Shown piece after piece: positions 55,299 to 63,944 of a DNA stretch of 64,000 nt. The stretch comes from Rhodoferax sp. (lineage in GTDB: Bacteria; Pseudomonadota; Gammaproteobacteria; Burkholderiales; Burkholderiaceae_C): assembly GCA_029865845.1 (NCBI GenBank), contig JARXAM010000027.1:1-64000 (forward strand), in the 5' to 3' direction. A program made the translations under genes and the position numbers. The notes below the pieces were generated by a model that ran no database searches, was not told where the DNA came from, and saw only the letters and a list, made by a program, of their open reading frames with translations. Numbering within the stretch: the stretch's first letter is position 1; the number at the start of each line of letters is the position of its first letter.

Positions 55299-56600
55299 AT
55301 GGATTTTTTGCTCATCCTTGTCCTTACCTTGTTGAACGGCGTGTTCGCCATGTCGGAGTTGGCGCTCACCGCCAGCCGCAAAGTACGCTTGCAGACCATG
55401 GTGGAGGCGGGTGACAAAGGAGCCAAGGCGGCGTTGGCCTTGCTGGATAACCCGACGCAGTTTCTTTCCGTCGTGCAAGTGGGCATCACCTCGATTGGCA
55501 TGCTCAATGGTATCGTGGGGGAGGCGGCGTTCAGCGACGGTGTGTCGCAGTGGCTGGAGACGCAGTTCACCTTGTCGCACCGCGTGGCCGAGGTGTCTGC
55601 CACTGCGCTGGTGGTCACCAGCATCACCTTCATTACCATTTTGTTTGGCGAGCTGGTGCCCAAGCGTATCGGGCAGCTGTACCCCGAAACCGTGGCCCGT
55701 GCGCTGGCCATCCCCATGACCTGGGTGGCCACAGGTGCCAAGCCGTTTGTGAAACTGCTGGCCTACGCCACCCATGCCACCTTGCAGTTGTTGCGTCTGA
55801 ACGCCACCGATAACCGTGCGGTAACCGAAGAAGAGATTTCTGCCAGCCTGGAAGAAGGGGTGGACGCCGGCATCATTGAGGAGCACGAGCACCAAATGGT
55901 GCGCAACGTATTTCATCTGGACGACCGCCCTCTCACGAGCATGATGCGGCCCCGGATGGACATTGCGTGGATGGACGCAACGCTGAGCGTGCAAGACGCC
56001 CTGACGCTGGCCGGCGACACCCGCGACGACCGTGGCCACTCTTGGTATCCGGTGTGCCGAGGTTCGCTGGACAACGTGGTGGGCTTGGTGAGTGTGTCGC
56101 GCCTATTGGCCATGGGCGCTGGGTACCCCGGCACGTTGGATTCATTGGCCGAGCCCGCCGTGTTTGTTCCCGAGACGGTGACCGGCATGGAGCTGATTGA
56201 GCAGTTTCGGGTGGAGTCCGCGCGCATGGTGTTTGTGGTGGACGAGTACGGTGTGGTGCAAGGCCTGCTGACGCCCCACGACCTGCTAGAGGCCATTACC
56301 GGCGAACTCCAGCCCGACACCCAAGAGCAAGCCTGGGCGGTGTTGCAGCAAGACGGGCAATGGCTGTTGGATGGCCTGATGCCCGTGGGTGAACTCAAGG
56401 TCCGCTTGGACATCGAAGACGGCTTGCCTGACGAAACACGGCGTCGTTACAACACGGTCGCGGGGCTGCTGATGGCCGTCAGCGGCCAGCTCCCCCAGCC
56501 CGGCGCGCAGATTGCGGTAGGCGGCTGGGTATTTGAGGTGGTTTCTTTGCAGGGACGCCGTATTGACCACGTGCGGGCGCGCCGGCTCCGTACTTCCTGA
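55299..56600 (+). CDS. CNNM/CorC-type membrane protein with CBS domains
   Basis: A 433-residue inner-membrane protein, order: DUF21/CNNM domain of four membrane helices (about 1-180), paired CBS domains (about 195-335, SMMRPRMDIAWMDA and MVFVVDEYGVVQGLLTPHDLLE near 304), and a CorC/HlyC C-terminal domain (about 350-430). Proteins of this class are linked to magnesium and cobalt efflux, though often annotated as hemolysins. The start at 55299 gives the first hydrophobic helix (MDFLLILVLTLLNGVFAMSE). It shares a 24-bp divergent gap with apaH. Confidence 0.92.
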   Translation: MDFLLILVLTLLNGVFAMSELALTASRKVRLQTMVEAGDKGAKAALALLDNPTQFLSVVQVGITSIGMLNGIVGEAAFSDGVSQWLETQFTLSHRVAEVSATALVVTSITFITILFGELVPKRIGQLYPETVARALAIPMTWVATGAKPFVKLLAYATHATLQLLRLNATDNRAVTEEEISASLEEGVDAGIIEEHEHQMVRNVFHLDDRPLTSMMRPRMDIAWMDATLSVQDALTLAGDTRDDRGHSWYPVCRGSLDNVVGLVSVSRLLAMGAGYPGTLDSLAEPAVFVPETVTGMELIEQFRVESARMVFVVDEYGVVQGLLTPHDLLEAITGELQPDTQEQAWAVLQQDGQWLLDGLMPVGELKVRLDIEDGLPDETRRRYNTVAGLLMAVSGQLPQPGAQIAVGGWVFEVVSLQGRRIDHVRARRLRTS

Positions 56601-56731
56601 CCCCCAGCCTCTGCGGGCCATGGGGCACGCCGCCTGCGTGCCATGACCCCTGCGCTAGTCACTAATCCCTGGCGCTAGCCACACCCCCAATGCACCGGGC
56701 AAGTTCCTTGCCCCGCACCCCGTAACTCCGC

Positions 56732-56766
56732 CACCCGTCACCCGTCACCCGTCACCCGTCACCGGT
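56732..56766. repeat. Tandem CACCCGT repeat
   Basis: Four exact copies and one imperfect copy of the 7-bp unit CACCCGT occur head to tail. Such short units can change copy number by slippage, but nothing here shows an effect on gene expression. Confidence 0.85.
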
Positions 56767-56873
56767 GTCATGCGCGAGCGCGGCATAGCACGGCGCGTGC
56801 GCAGGTTTTTCATAGCCCTGCCACACCGACTTGAAAACAACTTAGATTGTTTAAATCGTTTAATTAAACATTC

Positions 56874-56903
56874 TTAACAAAAAAAGCAAATTCAGGATAC
56901 AAT
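56874..56903 (+). promoter_or_regulatory. Sigma70-type promoter of the response regulator cluster
   Basis: TTAACA at 56874-56879 and TACAAT at 56898-56903 are separated by 18 bp, within a strongly A+T-rich stretch. It is the best sigma70-like match in this gap and would start transcription about 20 nt before the regulator start. Confidence 0.7.
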
Positions 56904-56931
56904 TGCGATAAATCAACAAATGGTGATTTAT

Positions 56932-57339
56932 ATGGCAAAAACAATTTTATCGATCGACGACATGCCTGGCATTCGTCGCCTGATCCGCATGACGTTGGAA
57001 TACATGGGCTTTCGGGTGTTGGAGGCAGAGAACGCCGAGACGGGTTTGCTCATGGCCCGGGAACACCGCCCAGACCTGGTGCTGATGGATGTGCGTATGC
57101 CCGGCATATCGGGGGTGGCGGCGTGCGCCGCAATGGGAGAAGACCCCCAGCTCAAGCTCATACCGGTGGTCATGCTGACCTCTGCCGACAGGGCTACCGA
57201 TGTGGCAGCCGGGTTTGCCAGCGGTGCCAAGGCCTACCTGGTGAAGCCTTTTCAACCGATGGAGTTGATCGAGTTGGTCGCCCGTTTGACGCAACCGGCC
57301 GATGGATCCCGGGGTAACGCGGCAAGTGCACCCGGTTGA
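56932..57339 (+). CDS. Single-domain response regulator (CheY-like)
   Basis: A 135-residue protein made of one receiver domain with acidic pair LSIDDMPG near residue 9, phospho-acceptor Asp53 in LVLMDVRMPG, Thr in VMLTSADR near 85 and Lys in AYLVKPFQPME near 107. No output domain is attached, so it must act through a protein partner, as CheY- or Spo0F-like relays do. The ATG at 56932 has GGTGA upstream; ATG 56920 is possible. It begins the run of signal-transduction genes to the window end. Confidence 0.93.
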   Translation: MAKTILSIDDMPGIRRLIRMTLEYMGFRVLEAENAETGLLMAREHRPDLVLMDVRMPGISGVAACAAMGEDPQLKLIPVVMLTSADRATDVAAGFASGAKAYLVKPFQPMELIELVARLTQPADGSRGNAASAPG

Positions 57340-57386
57340 GGCGAGCTGTCACCCTGTCTTAAGTGTGAAAAACGGTTAAAACAAAA

Positions 57387-57400
57387 AGGAGAAACCTCCT
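57387..57400 (+). promoter_or_regulatory. Hairpin masking the ribosome site of the HTH-receiver gene
   Basis: AGGAG at 57387-57391 is the ribosome site and pairs with CTCCT at 57396-57400 around AAAC, ending directly at the ATG at 57401. If formed, it would hide the Shine-Dalgarno sequence, allowing temperature- or translation-dependent control. Confidence 0.45.
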
Positions 57401-57997
57401 ATGACGGTAGAACGCGACGTCCTTACGACCCAGCAAGCCGCCAAGCTGCTCGGCCTGTCCACCACCTCGGTACAAAAAATGGTGATCAATGGGGAGCTGG
57501 ATGCCTGGATCACTCCGGGTGGACACCGGCGCATTTTCCGCAGCAGCGTGGACCAATTGCTGAACTCCCGAAATGCCGGGCTAGCCGGAATTGCCGGAAC
57601 CCGGCCCCTGCGTATTTTGCTGGTGGAAGACGACCCGGTGCAGATCGCCTATTTCAAGGCATTGCTGACGCGCATCGGCCACATCGTGCAACTCACCATC
57701 GTGAGCGAGGCAGCACAAGCCCTGGACCACATTCGCGCACTGCGCCCCGACCTGTTGGTCACGGACCTGGTCATGGAGCCCATGGACGGATTTACCTTGG
57801 TCCGGGCCTTGGGCAACGAACACGGGCTGGACAGCCTGGATGTGATTGCCCTGACCGCGATGACCGCCCAGGAACTGGACGCCGATGACCGGCTTCCCAC
57901 CCGCGTGGTGCGCTACCAAAAGCCCCTGAGTGCGGACCGGCTGTGTGGCTACCTCGATGCCCTCACCGTGCGTCTGCTTCAACCCGCTGTGGGCTAA
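57401..57997 (+). CDS. HTH (MerR/excisionase-like) receiver fusion regulator
   Basis: A 198-residue regulator with inverted architecture. Residues 8-55 form an excisionase/MerR-type DNA-binding domain (TTQQAAKLLGLSTTSVQKMV and PGGHRRIFRSSVDQLL), followed by a receiver with VEDDP near 75, Asp122 in LLVTDLVMEPMDG, Thr152 and Lys174 in RYQKPLS. DNA-binding domains usually follow the receiver, so this order is uncommon. A second protein of the same layout is at 59138, with a histidine kinase between. Confidence 0.9.
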   Translation: MTVERDVLTTQQAAKLLGLSTTSVQKMVINGELDAWITPGGHRRIFRSSVDQLLNSRNAGLAGIAGTRPLRILLVEDDPVQIAYFKALLTRIGHIVQLTIVSEAAQALDHIRALRPDLLVTDLVMEPMDGFTLVRALGNEHGLDSLDVIALTAMTAQELDADDRLPTRVVRYQKPLSADRLCGYLDALTVRLLQPAVG

Positions 57998-58027
57998 GGG
58001 CCCGCTGAACCGCAAAAGGAATCTTCC

Positions 58028-59131
58028 ATGACCAGGCCACGCATTCGTGACACGGCAGTGGGGCCGCACCCCGATGGACTGCCACAGGAAGGAGGCGCGC
58101 TTGCCTTGCGCAACGAAGCGCAGCACTTGTTGCATGTCGCTCCCATCGCCGCATTGATGTGGCGGGCATCTGGCGTGTTGGAGCCTTGTAACCCGTTGGC
58201 ATTGCAGTGGTGGTCCGCGGCCAGTGCGGTCGAGCAGTTGGAGCTGCAACGCTGGTGCCAGTCGGCGGTGGGGGACGTCACCGAGTGCACGCTGCGCTGG
58301 TCGCATGAACAGCACCGGGTGCTGCACGTGCGCAGCCTGCGTATGCCCCACGGTGAGCGTGCACTGTATTTGCAAGACATTACACGCGCCCACGACCTGG
58401 ACCGCGCCAAGTCCGACTTTTTGTCCGCAGCCGCCCACGAGTTGCGCACCCCGTTGGCCAGCATTTACGGCTTTGCCGAGCTGATGTTGCTGCGCAACCT
58501 GCCCCCGGAGCAGCAAAAAGAATTGCTGGGCACCATCCACCGGCAGGCCAAGTCCCTGATTAACCTGATCAATGAACTTTTGGACCTCTCGCGCATCGAT
58601 GCGCGCCAGGGCAAGGACCTGAACATGGCCCCCTGCCGCTTGGCAAGCCTGGTGGACGGCGCGGTGGAGGGCTTGCACATCCGTGCCAACACCCACCAGA
58701 TCACCTGCCATTTGCGCCACGGCGTTGCCACCGTGCTGGCCGACCGGGAGAAGACCCGACAAGCCTTGCTCAATGTGCTGTCCAACGCCGTGAAGTACTC
58801 GCCACGGGGCGGACGCATCACGGTCAGCACTGCACGGCGCGAGGTGCATGGCCACAAACAACTGGGCATCCGCGTGCGTGATGAGGGGCTGGGGATGGAC
58901 GAATCCCAACGCAGCCGCGCATGCGAACGCTTTTATCGCGCCAACCCGTTGGGCGATATCCCCGGAACCGGCCTGGGCCTGAGCCTGGTGCTGGAAAACA
59001 TGCACCTGCAATCGGGCGCGCTGGAGTTGCAAAGCGCGCTTGGCCGGGGCACCACCGTCACGCTGTGGTTTTCAACCCCTCATACCGAGACGGCTGATCC
59101 CCATGGCCCTGTATCCACCACCATGCACTAA
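58028..59131 (+). CDS. Histidine kinase with PAS-like sensor
   Basis: A 367-residue soluble kinase. Residues about 30-120 look PAS-like (LLHVAPIAALMWRASGVLEP) and are followed by HisKA with phospho-acceptor His137 in SAAAHELRTPLASIYGFAEL. The HATPase domain has N-box ALLNVLSNAVKYSPRGG near 245, VRDEGLGMDESQ near 280 and GTGLGLSLVLE near 312. No membrane segment is seen. It lies between two HTH-receiver genes and probably phosphorylates them. Confidence 0.95.
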   Translation: MTRPRIRDTAVGPHPDGLPQEGGALALRNEAQHLLHVAPIAALMWRASGVLEPCNPLALQWWSAASAVEQLELQRWCQSAVGDVTECTLRWSHEQHRVLHVRSLRMPHGERALYLQDITRAHDLDRAKSDFLSAAAHELRTPLASIYGFAELMLLRNLPPEQQKELLGTIHRQAKSLINLINELLDLSRIDARQGKDLNMAPCRLASLVDGAVEGLHIRANTHQITCHLRHGVATVLADREKTRQALLNVLSNAVKYSPRGGRITVSTARREVHGHKQLGIRVRDEGLGMDESQRSRACERFYRANPLGDIPGTGLGLSLVLENMHLQSGALELQSALGRGTTVTLWFSTPHTETADPHGPVSTTMH

Positions 59132-59137
59132 ACCATC

Positions 59138-59749
59138 ATGCGAAAAATACCAAGCAATGAAGAACTGATGACCACCCGCGAAGTGGGTGAGGTCTTGGGC
59201 GTCGCGGTGCGCACCGTGCAACTGTGGGTGGAGTCTGGCGTGTTGCCTGCTTGGCGTACCGCTGGAGGGCACCGGCGCATTGCGCGCAGCGCGGTAGAGC
59301 GGCTGGCGCAGGAGCGCGCAGACATGCTGGCCCCCGTCGTGCACGGGGCTACCGCACCTACCCAGCGCGCGCTTCGCCTGCTGGTGGTGGAAGACGATGC
59401 CGATTTGCGGCACCTGTTTTCCCTGATGGTGGAGGGATGGACTTTTCCGGTGGAGTTGAGCACGGCGGTCGACGGCTTTCAGGGCCTGGTGCGCATTGGA
59501 CAATGGATGCCCGACATGGTGGTCACTGACTTGAACATGCCGGGTATGAACGGTTTCGAGATGGTGCGATCCCTCAAGCGCGCCGGTGCCGATTACGCCG
59601 ATCTGCAAGTGGTCGCCGTAACCGCCTTGAGCGTGCGTGATGTGGCAGACCGGGGCGGCCTGCCCGAAGGCACCGTGCTGTTTCAAAAACCGGTGGACTT
59701 TGCGGCCATCGAGGCCTTGGCCCAAGCCCGCCAGAAAGCCATTCGCTAG
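59138..59749 (+). CDS. Second HTH (MerR/excisionase-like) receiver fusion regulator
   Basis: A 203-residue protein with the same layout as the product at 57401: DNA-binding TTREVGEVLGVAVRTVQLWV and AGGHRRIARSAVERL (residues 12-56), then a receiver with VEDDAD near 84, Asp131 in VVTDLNMPGMNGF, Thr162 and Lys184 in LFQKPVDF. It starts 6 nt after the kinase, so the three genes are one transcript. The two regulators share the GGHRRI motif but differ elsewhere, so they are diverged paralogues. Confidence 0.9.
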   Translation: MRKIPSNEELMTTREVGEVLGVAVRTVQLWVESGVLPAWRTAGGHRRIARSAVERLAQERADMLAPVVHGATAPTQRALRLLVVEDDADLRHLFSLMVEGWTFPVELSTAVDGFQGLVRIGQWMPDMVVTDLNMPGMNGFEMVRSLKRAGADYADLQVVAVTALSVRDVADRGGLPEGTVLFQKPVDFAAIEALAQARQKAIR

Positions 59750-59763
59750 GCGGTGCGGCGTCG

Positions 59764-59790
59764 TTGCAAGCGATTTACCTGCGCTTGCAA
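59764..59790. repeat. Hairpin after the HTH-receiver operon
   Basis: TTGCAAGCG at 59764-59772 pairs with CGCTTGCAA at 59782-59790 around a 9-nt loop, just after the stop at 59749. No T-run follows, so it may be a weak terminator or a transcript end stabiliser. The remaining convergent gap to 60028 has no recognised gene. Confidence 0.5.
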
Positions 59791-60027
59791 GCGCCCGCGC
59801 AAGGCCCGGCGACAGACTTCCGCCACTCCCCTCACCTCACGAAAAAGCGCACTAGCGCTGGTGCCCAGATCGTTGCATGACGGGGTGGCCACTGAGCCTG
59901 CACCGCGCAGGGACGACGCGTGCCGACCCGCGTCACCCCAAAAGTTGCTGGACAACGAGGGTGCACCGGTCGGCGTTAAGCGGGGGAGGGGGCGTGAATG
60001 GCTCAATACCCACCACGCGACAGCGAC

Positions 60028-62589
60028 TTACGCTGACGACGCATGGGCCATCGGAATCCACAAACTTGCGGTAGTACCTTGCCCCAGGCTGCTTTGCAGC
60101 ACCACGCGGCCCTGGTGCAGCTCGGTGATTTCTTTCACCAAACTCAGGCCCAGGCCGGTGCCCGGAATATTGCCCGAGGCATCGGCACGGTAGAAGCGCT
60201 CAAAGGCACGCTCCAGCTGGTCGGGGGTCATGCCGATGCCTTGGTCTGTCACGTCGATCACTGCGTAAGCCTGCCCCTCGTGGGTATGGGGACGCACAGA
60301 CAGTGTGACGTCGCCGCCATGGGGCGAATACTTGAACGCGTTGGCCAGAATGTTGGTCAACGCCAATTGCATTTTTTCGGGGTCCATGAGCACTTGCATG
60401 TCGCTCAGGTCTGCGTGCTGCACCGGGCGGTCGCTGTCGGTCAGCATCAGGCCTTGGATGCTGTTGTTCACCATGTCCCGCAAGGAGTGAGCGGCGATCT
60501 GCATGTCCAGCCCGCCGCGCGATTCGATGCGCGCGAGGTCGAGCAGTTCATTGAGCATCTTCACCAACAGCCCGGACTGCTTGTGGATGGTGCGCAGCAT
60601 GTCGGTCTGTCGCTCTTCGTTGAATTTTCTGCGGGTCAACAACTCAGAGAAGCCAAAAATGCTCACCATGGGTGTGCGCAGTTCGTGCGCTGCGGCGGTC
60701 AAAAACTCGCTCTTCATCCGGTCGACCTGGTCTTCGTGGGTGACATCGCGGAAGTACAAAATGGTTTCTTCCCGGCCCGCATCGTTGTTGCGCGACCGCG
60801 CCTGCACCACCCGCCGCTGGGGCCGCGCCAGTTGCAGTTTGGCCTCCCATGTGGCGTCGGTGCGAAGGGTGCGCATGGGGGGCAGCGGTTGCGATTCGTC
60901 ACACAGTCCGAGCAGTGCTTGCTCAAACTGGGCCAAGGTCACATGGGCGTGGGTCAGCATGCCCAAGCCGGTCATGCGGTCAAAGGCCGGGTTGGAAAAC
61001 ACGAGCTGGTCGTTGCCATCGAGCATCACAAAGCCGTCGGGGCTGAGGCTGAAAATGGCATCGAGCTGCGCCCGTCGCTCAGCCATCGCTGCCTCGGCCT
61101 GCACCCGCGCGGTGATGTCTGACACGATGCCCACAAAGTGCGTTAGCGTGCCCTTGTCAGACAGCACCGGGGAGAGCGACACCTCGGCAATCTGCATCAC
61201 ACCGTTGTCGAGTTCGCGGTGAATGGTCACGTTGGCATTGCGGTGCTCGCGCACGGCCTCGGTCAGCTCGCGCACACCCGGATCGTCTGCATTTTTGCCG
61301 CGCAGCAGGGCCAGGCTTTCGCCCAATATGTCCCAGCGGGGCAGGTTCACAAACCGCTGGAATGCGTCGTTGATGTACACGATGGGGTGGTGGTCCATCT
61401 TTCCGTTGGTGATAAACACCGCGTTGTGGCTGCTGGCCAGTGCGCGTTCGTACAGCTCGGAGGTTTCTTGTGCCGCACGCTCGTCGGTCAGGTCGCGCAC
61501 GATGCAGGCATAGCGCAGGGTGGTGTCGTTTTTGACCTCGCCCAAACACACCTCTACCGGGAACAGAGTGCCGTCTGCGCGGGTGCCCATGAAGTCGTGC
61601 CGGGTGACACGGCTGATGCTCAGTACATGCTCCATGCCCTGGCCAAACATCTCGTGCAGGGCCGCTTGCGTGAGGTCGGGCACACAGCAGTCCACAGGCT
61701 GGCCCAGCAGCTCCGACTCCGCGCGGCCAAACACGCTGGTGGCGGCGGGGTTGACGGTGGCGATGCGACCAAATTCGTCCAAACCCAAGATGGCCTCGGC
61801 CGCCGTATTCACAATGGCCTGAACGCGGTTCACCTGGGCGGCCATGCCCCGGCTGGCCTGGTTGATAGCGGCTTGCAGCAAGCTCACCTCACGGCTCGCT
61901 TGGGGAAGAAACACCTCGTCCCCCATGCGCAAGGGAATTTGGGCGGCAAATTCGGTGAGTTCCCGCACCGGTGACAGCGCCTTGCGAATCACCAGGTGCA
62001 GGCACAGTAATACCACCAGCGTGAGCGAAAAAGCCAGGGCCAGCGACTGCTTCCATTGGCGTTGCAACTCCAAATTGCGCGCGCTCAGGTTGTAGTCCAC
62101 CCGGACCCAGACGTTGTGCAAGGCGTGCTCGGGGTCCACTTCTTGCCAGGCGGTCAAGTAGCCGTGTTCTTCGCCGCCGGGTGGCAAGGTGGCGGTGGTC
62201 CCGGTGGCGGGCAAGTGTGCTCCGGTGTCCACATGCACGCTGTCGCCATCGCGGTGCACCTCCATGAGGTTGGTGCCATCGGGGCGGTAGATGCTGATGC
62301 GCTCAATAAACGGCAACTGCACTGCGTCAATAGCGTGGGATTGCAGGCTGTCCAAGCGTTCTACCAGCAAGGCCGCCGAACTGTTGCCTGCCACCATGCG
62401 CGCCACAGACTCCGCGTGGGAGAGCGCGGTGCGCAGCGTGTCTTGGGCAATCCGGTGGTAGGCGTATGCGCCACTGAGCAGGGTGAGCACCAGCATGACC
62501 ACCAGCGTGGTGGTCATGATGATGGCGCCAATGCTGAAGCTCACCCGCGTGGGGCGACGCAGCCAATGCCACGCGGCGGACAGGCTCAT
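60028..62589 (-). CDS. Membrane histidine kinase with PAS domains
   Basis: An 853-residue sensor kinase. A membrane helix (about 17-43) and a second (about 180-205) flank a periplasmic domain; a HAMP-like segment then follows. About three PAS domains fill 250-600 (IVNTAAEAILGLDEFGRIATV near 262; AIFSLSPDGFVMLDGNDQLV near 510). HisKA has His near 631 in TAAAHELRTPMVSIFGFSEL, followed by HATPase with LTNILANAFKYSPHGG near 740 and GTGLGLSLVKEI. It is convergent with the HTH-receiver operon and followed in the direction of reading by no further gene. Signal unknown. Confidence 0.95.
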   Translation of the reverse strand: MSLSAAWHWLRRPTRVSFSIGAIIMTTTLVVMLVLTLLSGAYAYHRIAQDTLRTALSHAESVARMVAGNSSAALLVERLDSLQSHAIDAVQLPFIERISIYRPDGTNLMEVHRDGDSVHVDTGAHLPATGTTATLPPGGEEHGYLTAWQEVDPEHALHNVWVRVDYNLSARNLELQRQWKQSLALAFSLTLVVLLCLHLVIRKALSPVRELTEFAAQIPLRMGDEVFLPQASREVSLLQAAINQASRGMAAQVNRVQAIVNTAAEAILGLDEFGRIATVNPAATSVFGRAESELLGQPVDCCVPDLTQAALHEMFGQGMEHVLSISRVTRHDFMGTRADGTLFPVEVCLGEVKNDTTLRYACIVRDLTDERAAQETSELYERALASSHNAVFITNGKMDHHPIVYINDAFQRFVNLPRWDILGESLALLRGKNADDPGVRELTEAVREHRNANVTIHRELDNGVMQIAEVSLSPVLSDKGTLTHFVGIVSDITARVQAEAAMAERRAQLDAIFSLSPDGFVMLDGNDQLVFSNPAFDRMTGLGMLTHAHVTLAQFEQALLGLCDESQPLPPMRTLRTDATWEAKLQLARPQRRVVQARSRNNDAGREETILYFRDVTHEDQVDRMKSEFLTAAAHELRTPMVSIFGFSELLTRRKFNEERQTDMLRTIHKQSGLLVKMLNELLDLARIESRGGLDMQIAAHSLRDMVNNSIQGLMLTDSDRPVQHADLSDMQVLMDPEKMQLALTNILANAFKYSPHGGDVTLSVRPHTHEGQAYAVIDVTDQGIGMTPDQLERAFERFYRADASGNIPGTGLGLSLVKEITELHQGRVVLQSSLGQGTTASLWIPMAHASSA

Positions 62590-62601
62590 ACCACGCCTCC
62601 T

Positions 62602-62973
62602 TCAGGGGACGAGACGGTCCACCGTATCGAGCAACTCGATGGGGCTGAAGGGCTTGACGAGGTAGGCATCGCAGCCCGCCGCGTGGCCGCGCTCAATGTC
62701 GGTTTTTTGGCCGCGCGCCGTCAGCAAAATCACCTTGGTTTGTGCGGCCAGTGTGGGGTCTGCTTTGACCTTTTCGCACACCTGGTAGCCGTCGAGTGCG
62801 CCGGGCATCATCACGTCCAGCAAGATCAGTTGCGGGCGCAGCTTCTGCGCCACTGTCCATGCAGTCTCGCCGTTGTCGGCTTCGTAGAGGTCAAAGTCTT
62901 CGCTCTCCATGGTCATCATGATGAGTTTGCGGATGTCGGGCTGGTCGTCCACGATCAGAGCTTTGCGTTTCAT
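62602..62973 (-). CDS. Single-domain response regulator (CheY-like)
   Basis: A 123-residue receiver-only protein: ALIVDDQPD near residue 9, Asp53 in LLDVMMPG, Thr in ILLTARGQ near 84 and Lys in AYLVKPFSPIELL near 106. It lies 12 nt upstream of the membrane kinase start and overlaps the next upstream gene by 4 nt, so all three form one transcript. It is likely an intermediate or target in a relay with these two kinases. Confidence 0.94.
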   Translation of the reverse strand: MKRKALIVDDQPDIRKLIMMTMESEDFDLYEADNGETAWTVAQKLRPQLILLDVMMPGALDGYQVCEKVKADPTLAAQTKVILLTARGQKTDIERGHAAGCDAYLVKPFSPIELLDTVDRLVP

Positions 62974-63944
62974 GTTGCATCTTCCTTTTTGCGACGTTGC
63001 ATCAGTTGGGCCAGGTCAGCCGCATAGCGCTGGGCCTGTTCCATATCTAGGTTGGCCTGCCCGCGCTGTGGCGCGCCGGTGGGAAATTCGATCATCACGC
63101 GCGTGTCTTCGCCGTCCACGATGGACATGCGCATGTTCCCCCCATGCAAGCCCACGATCCGGTTGACCAGTGGCAAGCCCAGGCGTCCGTTGGCATGGTT
63201 GGGGTTGCGCGCTGCAAACAGGTCGCGGGTTTCGATGCCCTTATCTTCTGGCGCGATCGCCCCTTGGTTGCGCACACTGATCAGCACATGCTCGCCGGTG
63301 AGCGTGTAGCCAATCTGCACCACACAGTCCAGCCCCCCTTTGACTTCGCGGCGCGAGTGGGTGAGGGCGTTGTCAAAGCACTCGTACAAGGCCCGCTTGA
63401 TCAAGCGCGCATTGCCGTAAATGGGAGGCAGTGTGCCGTTGGGGGGCTTGACCTCGAACCGCACTTTGGCCTGGGTCGCTTTGGGGCGCAGGTCACCCAG
63501 CGTTTGGTCCACCAAGGCCCCCAGGTCCATGCGATCGTCCATCAACATGGCCTCTTCGCCAAACACGGCCAACAAGTCAGCCAAGCGGCGCAGGCGTTCC
63601 TTGAGCTCGTCTGCCGCGAGTTCGAGCCGGTTCCCTTCGTCACTTTCTGGCAAAGACCCCAGCATGCCCGTCAGCTTGCGCATGGGGGGGCCGACTTCGT
63701 CTTGCAGCAGCTCGATGATTTGCTCCAGGCCCATGCGGCTTTGCACTCCGGGGCCCGCATGCGCCTCTTCCTCGGGCTCGGGCGGGGCCGCCACAAAGGC
63801 AATGTCCAAGCCCGAGGGGCCTGCCATGAATATGCCCTTGAGTTTCTTCCCGTCTGCTACGCCCACCTCGGCGGCATAGGGCAGCTTGATCTTTCCCAGT
63901 GTGATGGCTTGTGCGAGGTTTTTGATCACGATGCGCCCGCTCAT
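62970..63944 (-). CDS. HATPase-domain kinase with degenerate H-box
   Basis: A 324-residue or longer protein with a C-terminal HATPase fold (RALYECFDNALTHSRR near 196, RLGLPLVNRIVGLHGG near 260). The HisKA-like helix reads QDEVGPPMRK near residue 82, where canonical H-boxes have HELRTPL; Asp replaces the phospho-acceptor His. It may therefore act on another protein's His, or as a phosphatase. The frame stays open to the right edge (upstream residues read ATFANRAARIHTGKPVEA), so the true start may lie outside the window and 63944 may be internal. Confidence 0.8.
   Translation of the reverse strand: MSGRIVIKNLAQAITLGKIKLPYAAEVGVADGKKLKGIFMAGPSGLDIAFVAAPPEPEEEAHAGPGVQSRMGLEQIIELLQDEVGPPMRKLTGMLGSLPESDEGNRLELAADELKERLRRLADLLAVFGEEAMLMDDRMDLGALVDQTLGDLRPKATQAKVRFEVKPPNGTLPPIYGNARLIKRALYECFDNALTHSRREVKGGLDCVVQIGYTLTGEHVLISVRNQGAIAPEDKGIETRDLFAARNPNHANGRLGLPLVNRIVGLHGGNMRMSIVDGEDTRVMIEFPTGAPQRGQANLDMEQAQRYAADLAQLMQRRKKEDAT

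Larger units (their letters stand above)
56601..56931. other. Intergenic region with tandem repeat and A+T-rich promoter zone
   Basis: This 331-bp gap between the CBS protein gene and the response regulator gene has a C-rich part with a 7-bp tandem repeat at 56732-56766, then an A+T-rich stretch (about 56830-56920) with the promoter at 56874-56903. The sharp change in base composition is seen directly. Confidence 0.8.

Noticed and set aside
56601-56730. Terminator after the CBS protein gene
   Set aside because: The region is C-rich with GCGCTAG motifs, but I found no stem followed by a T-run.
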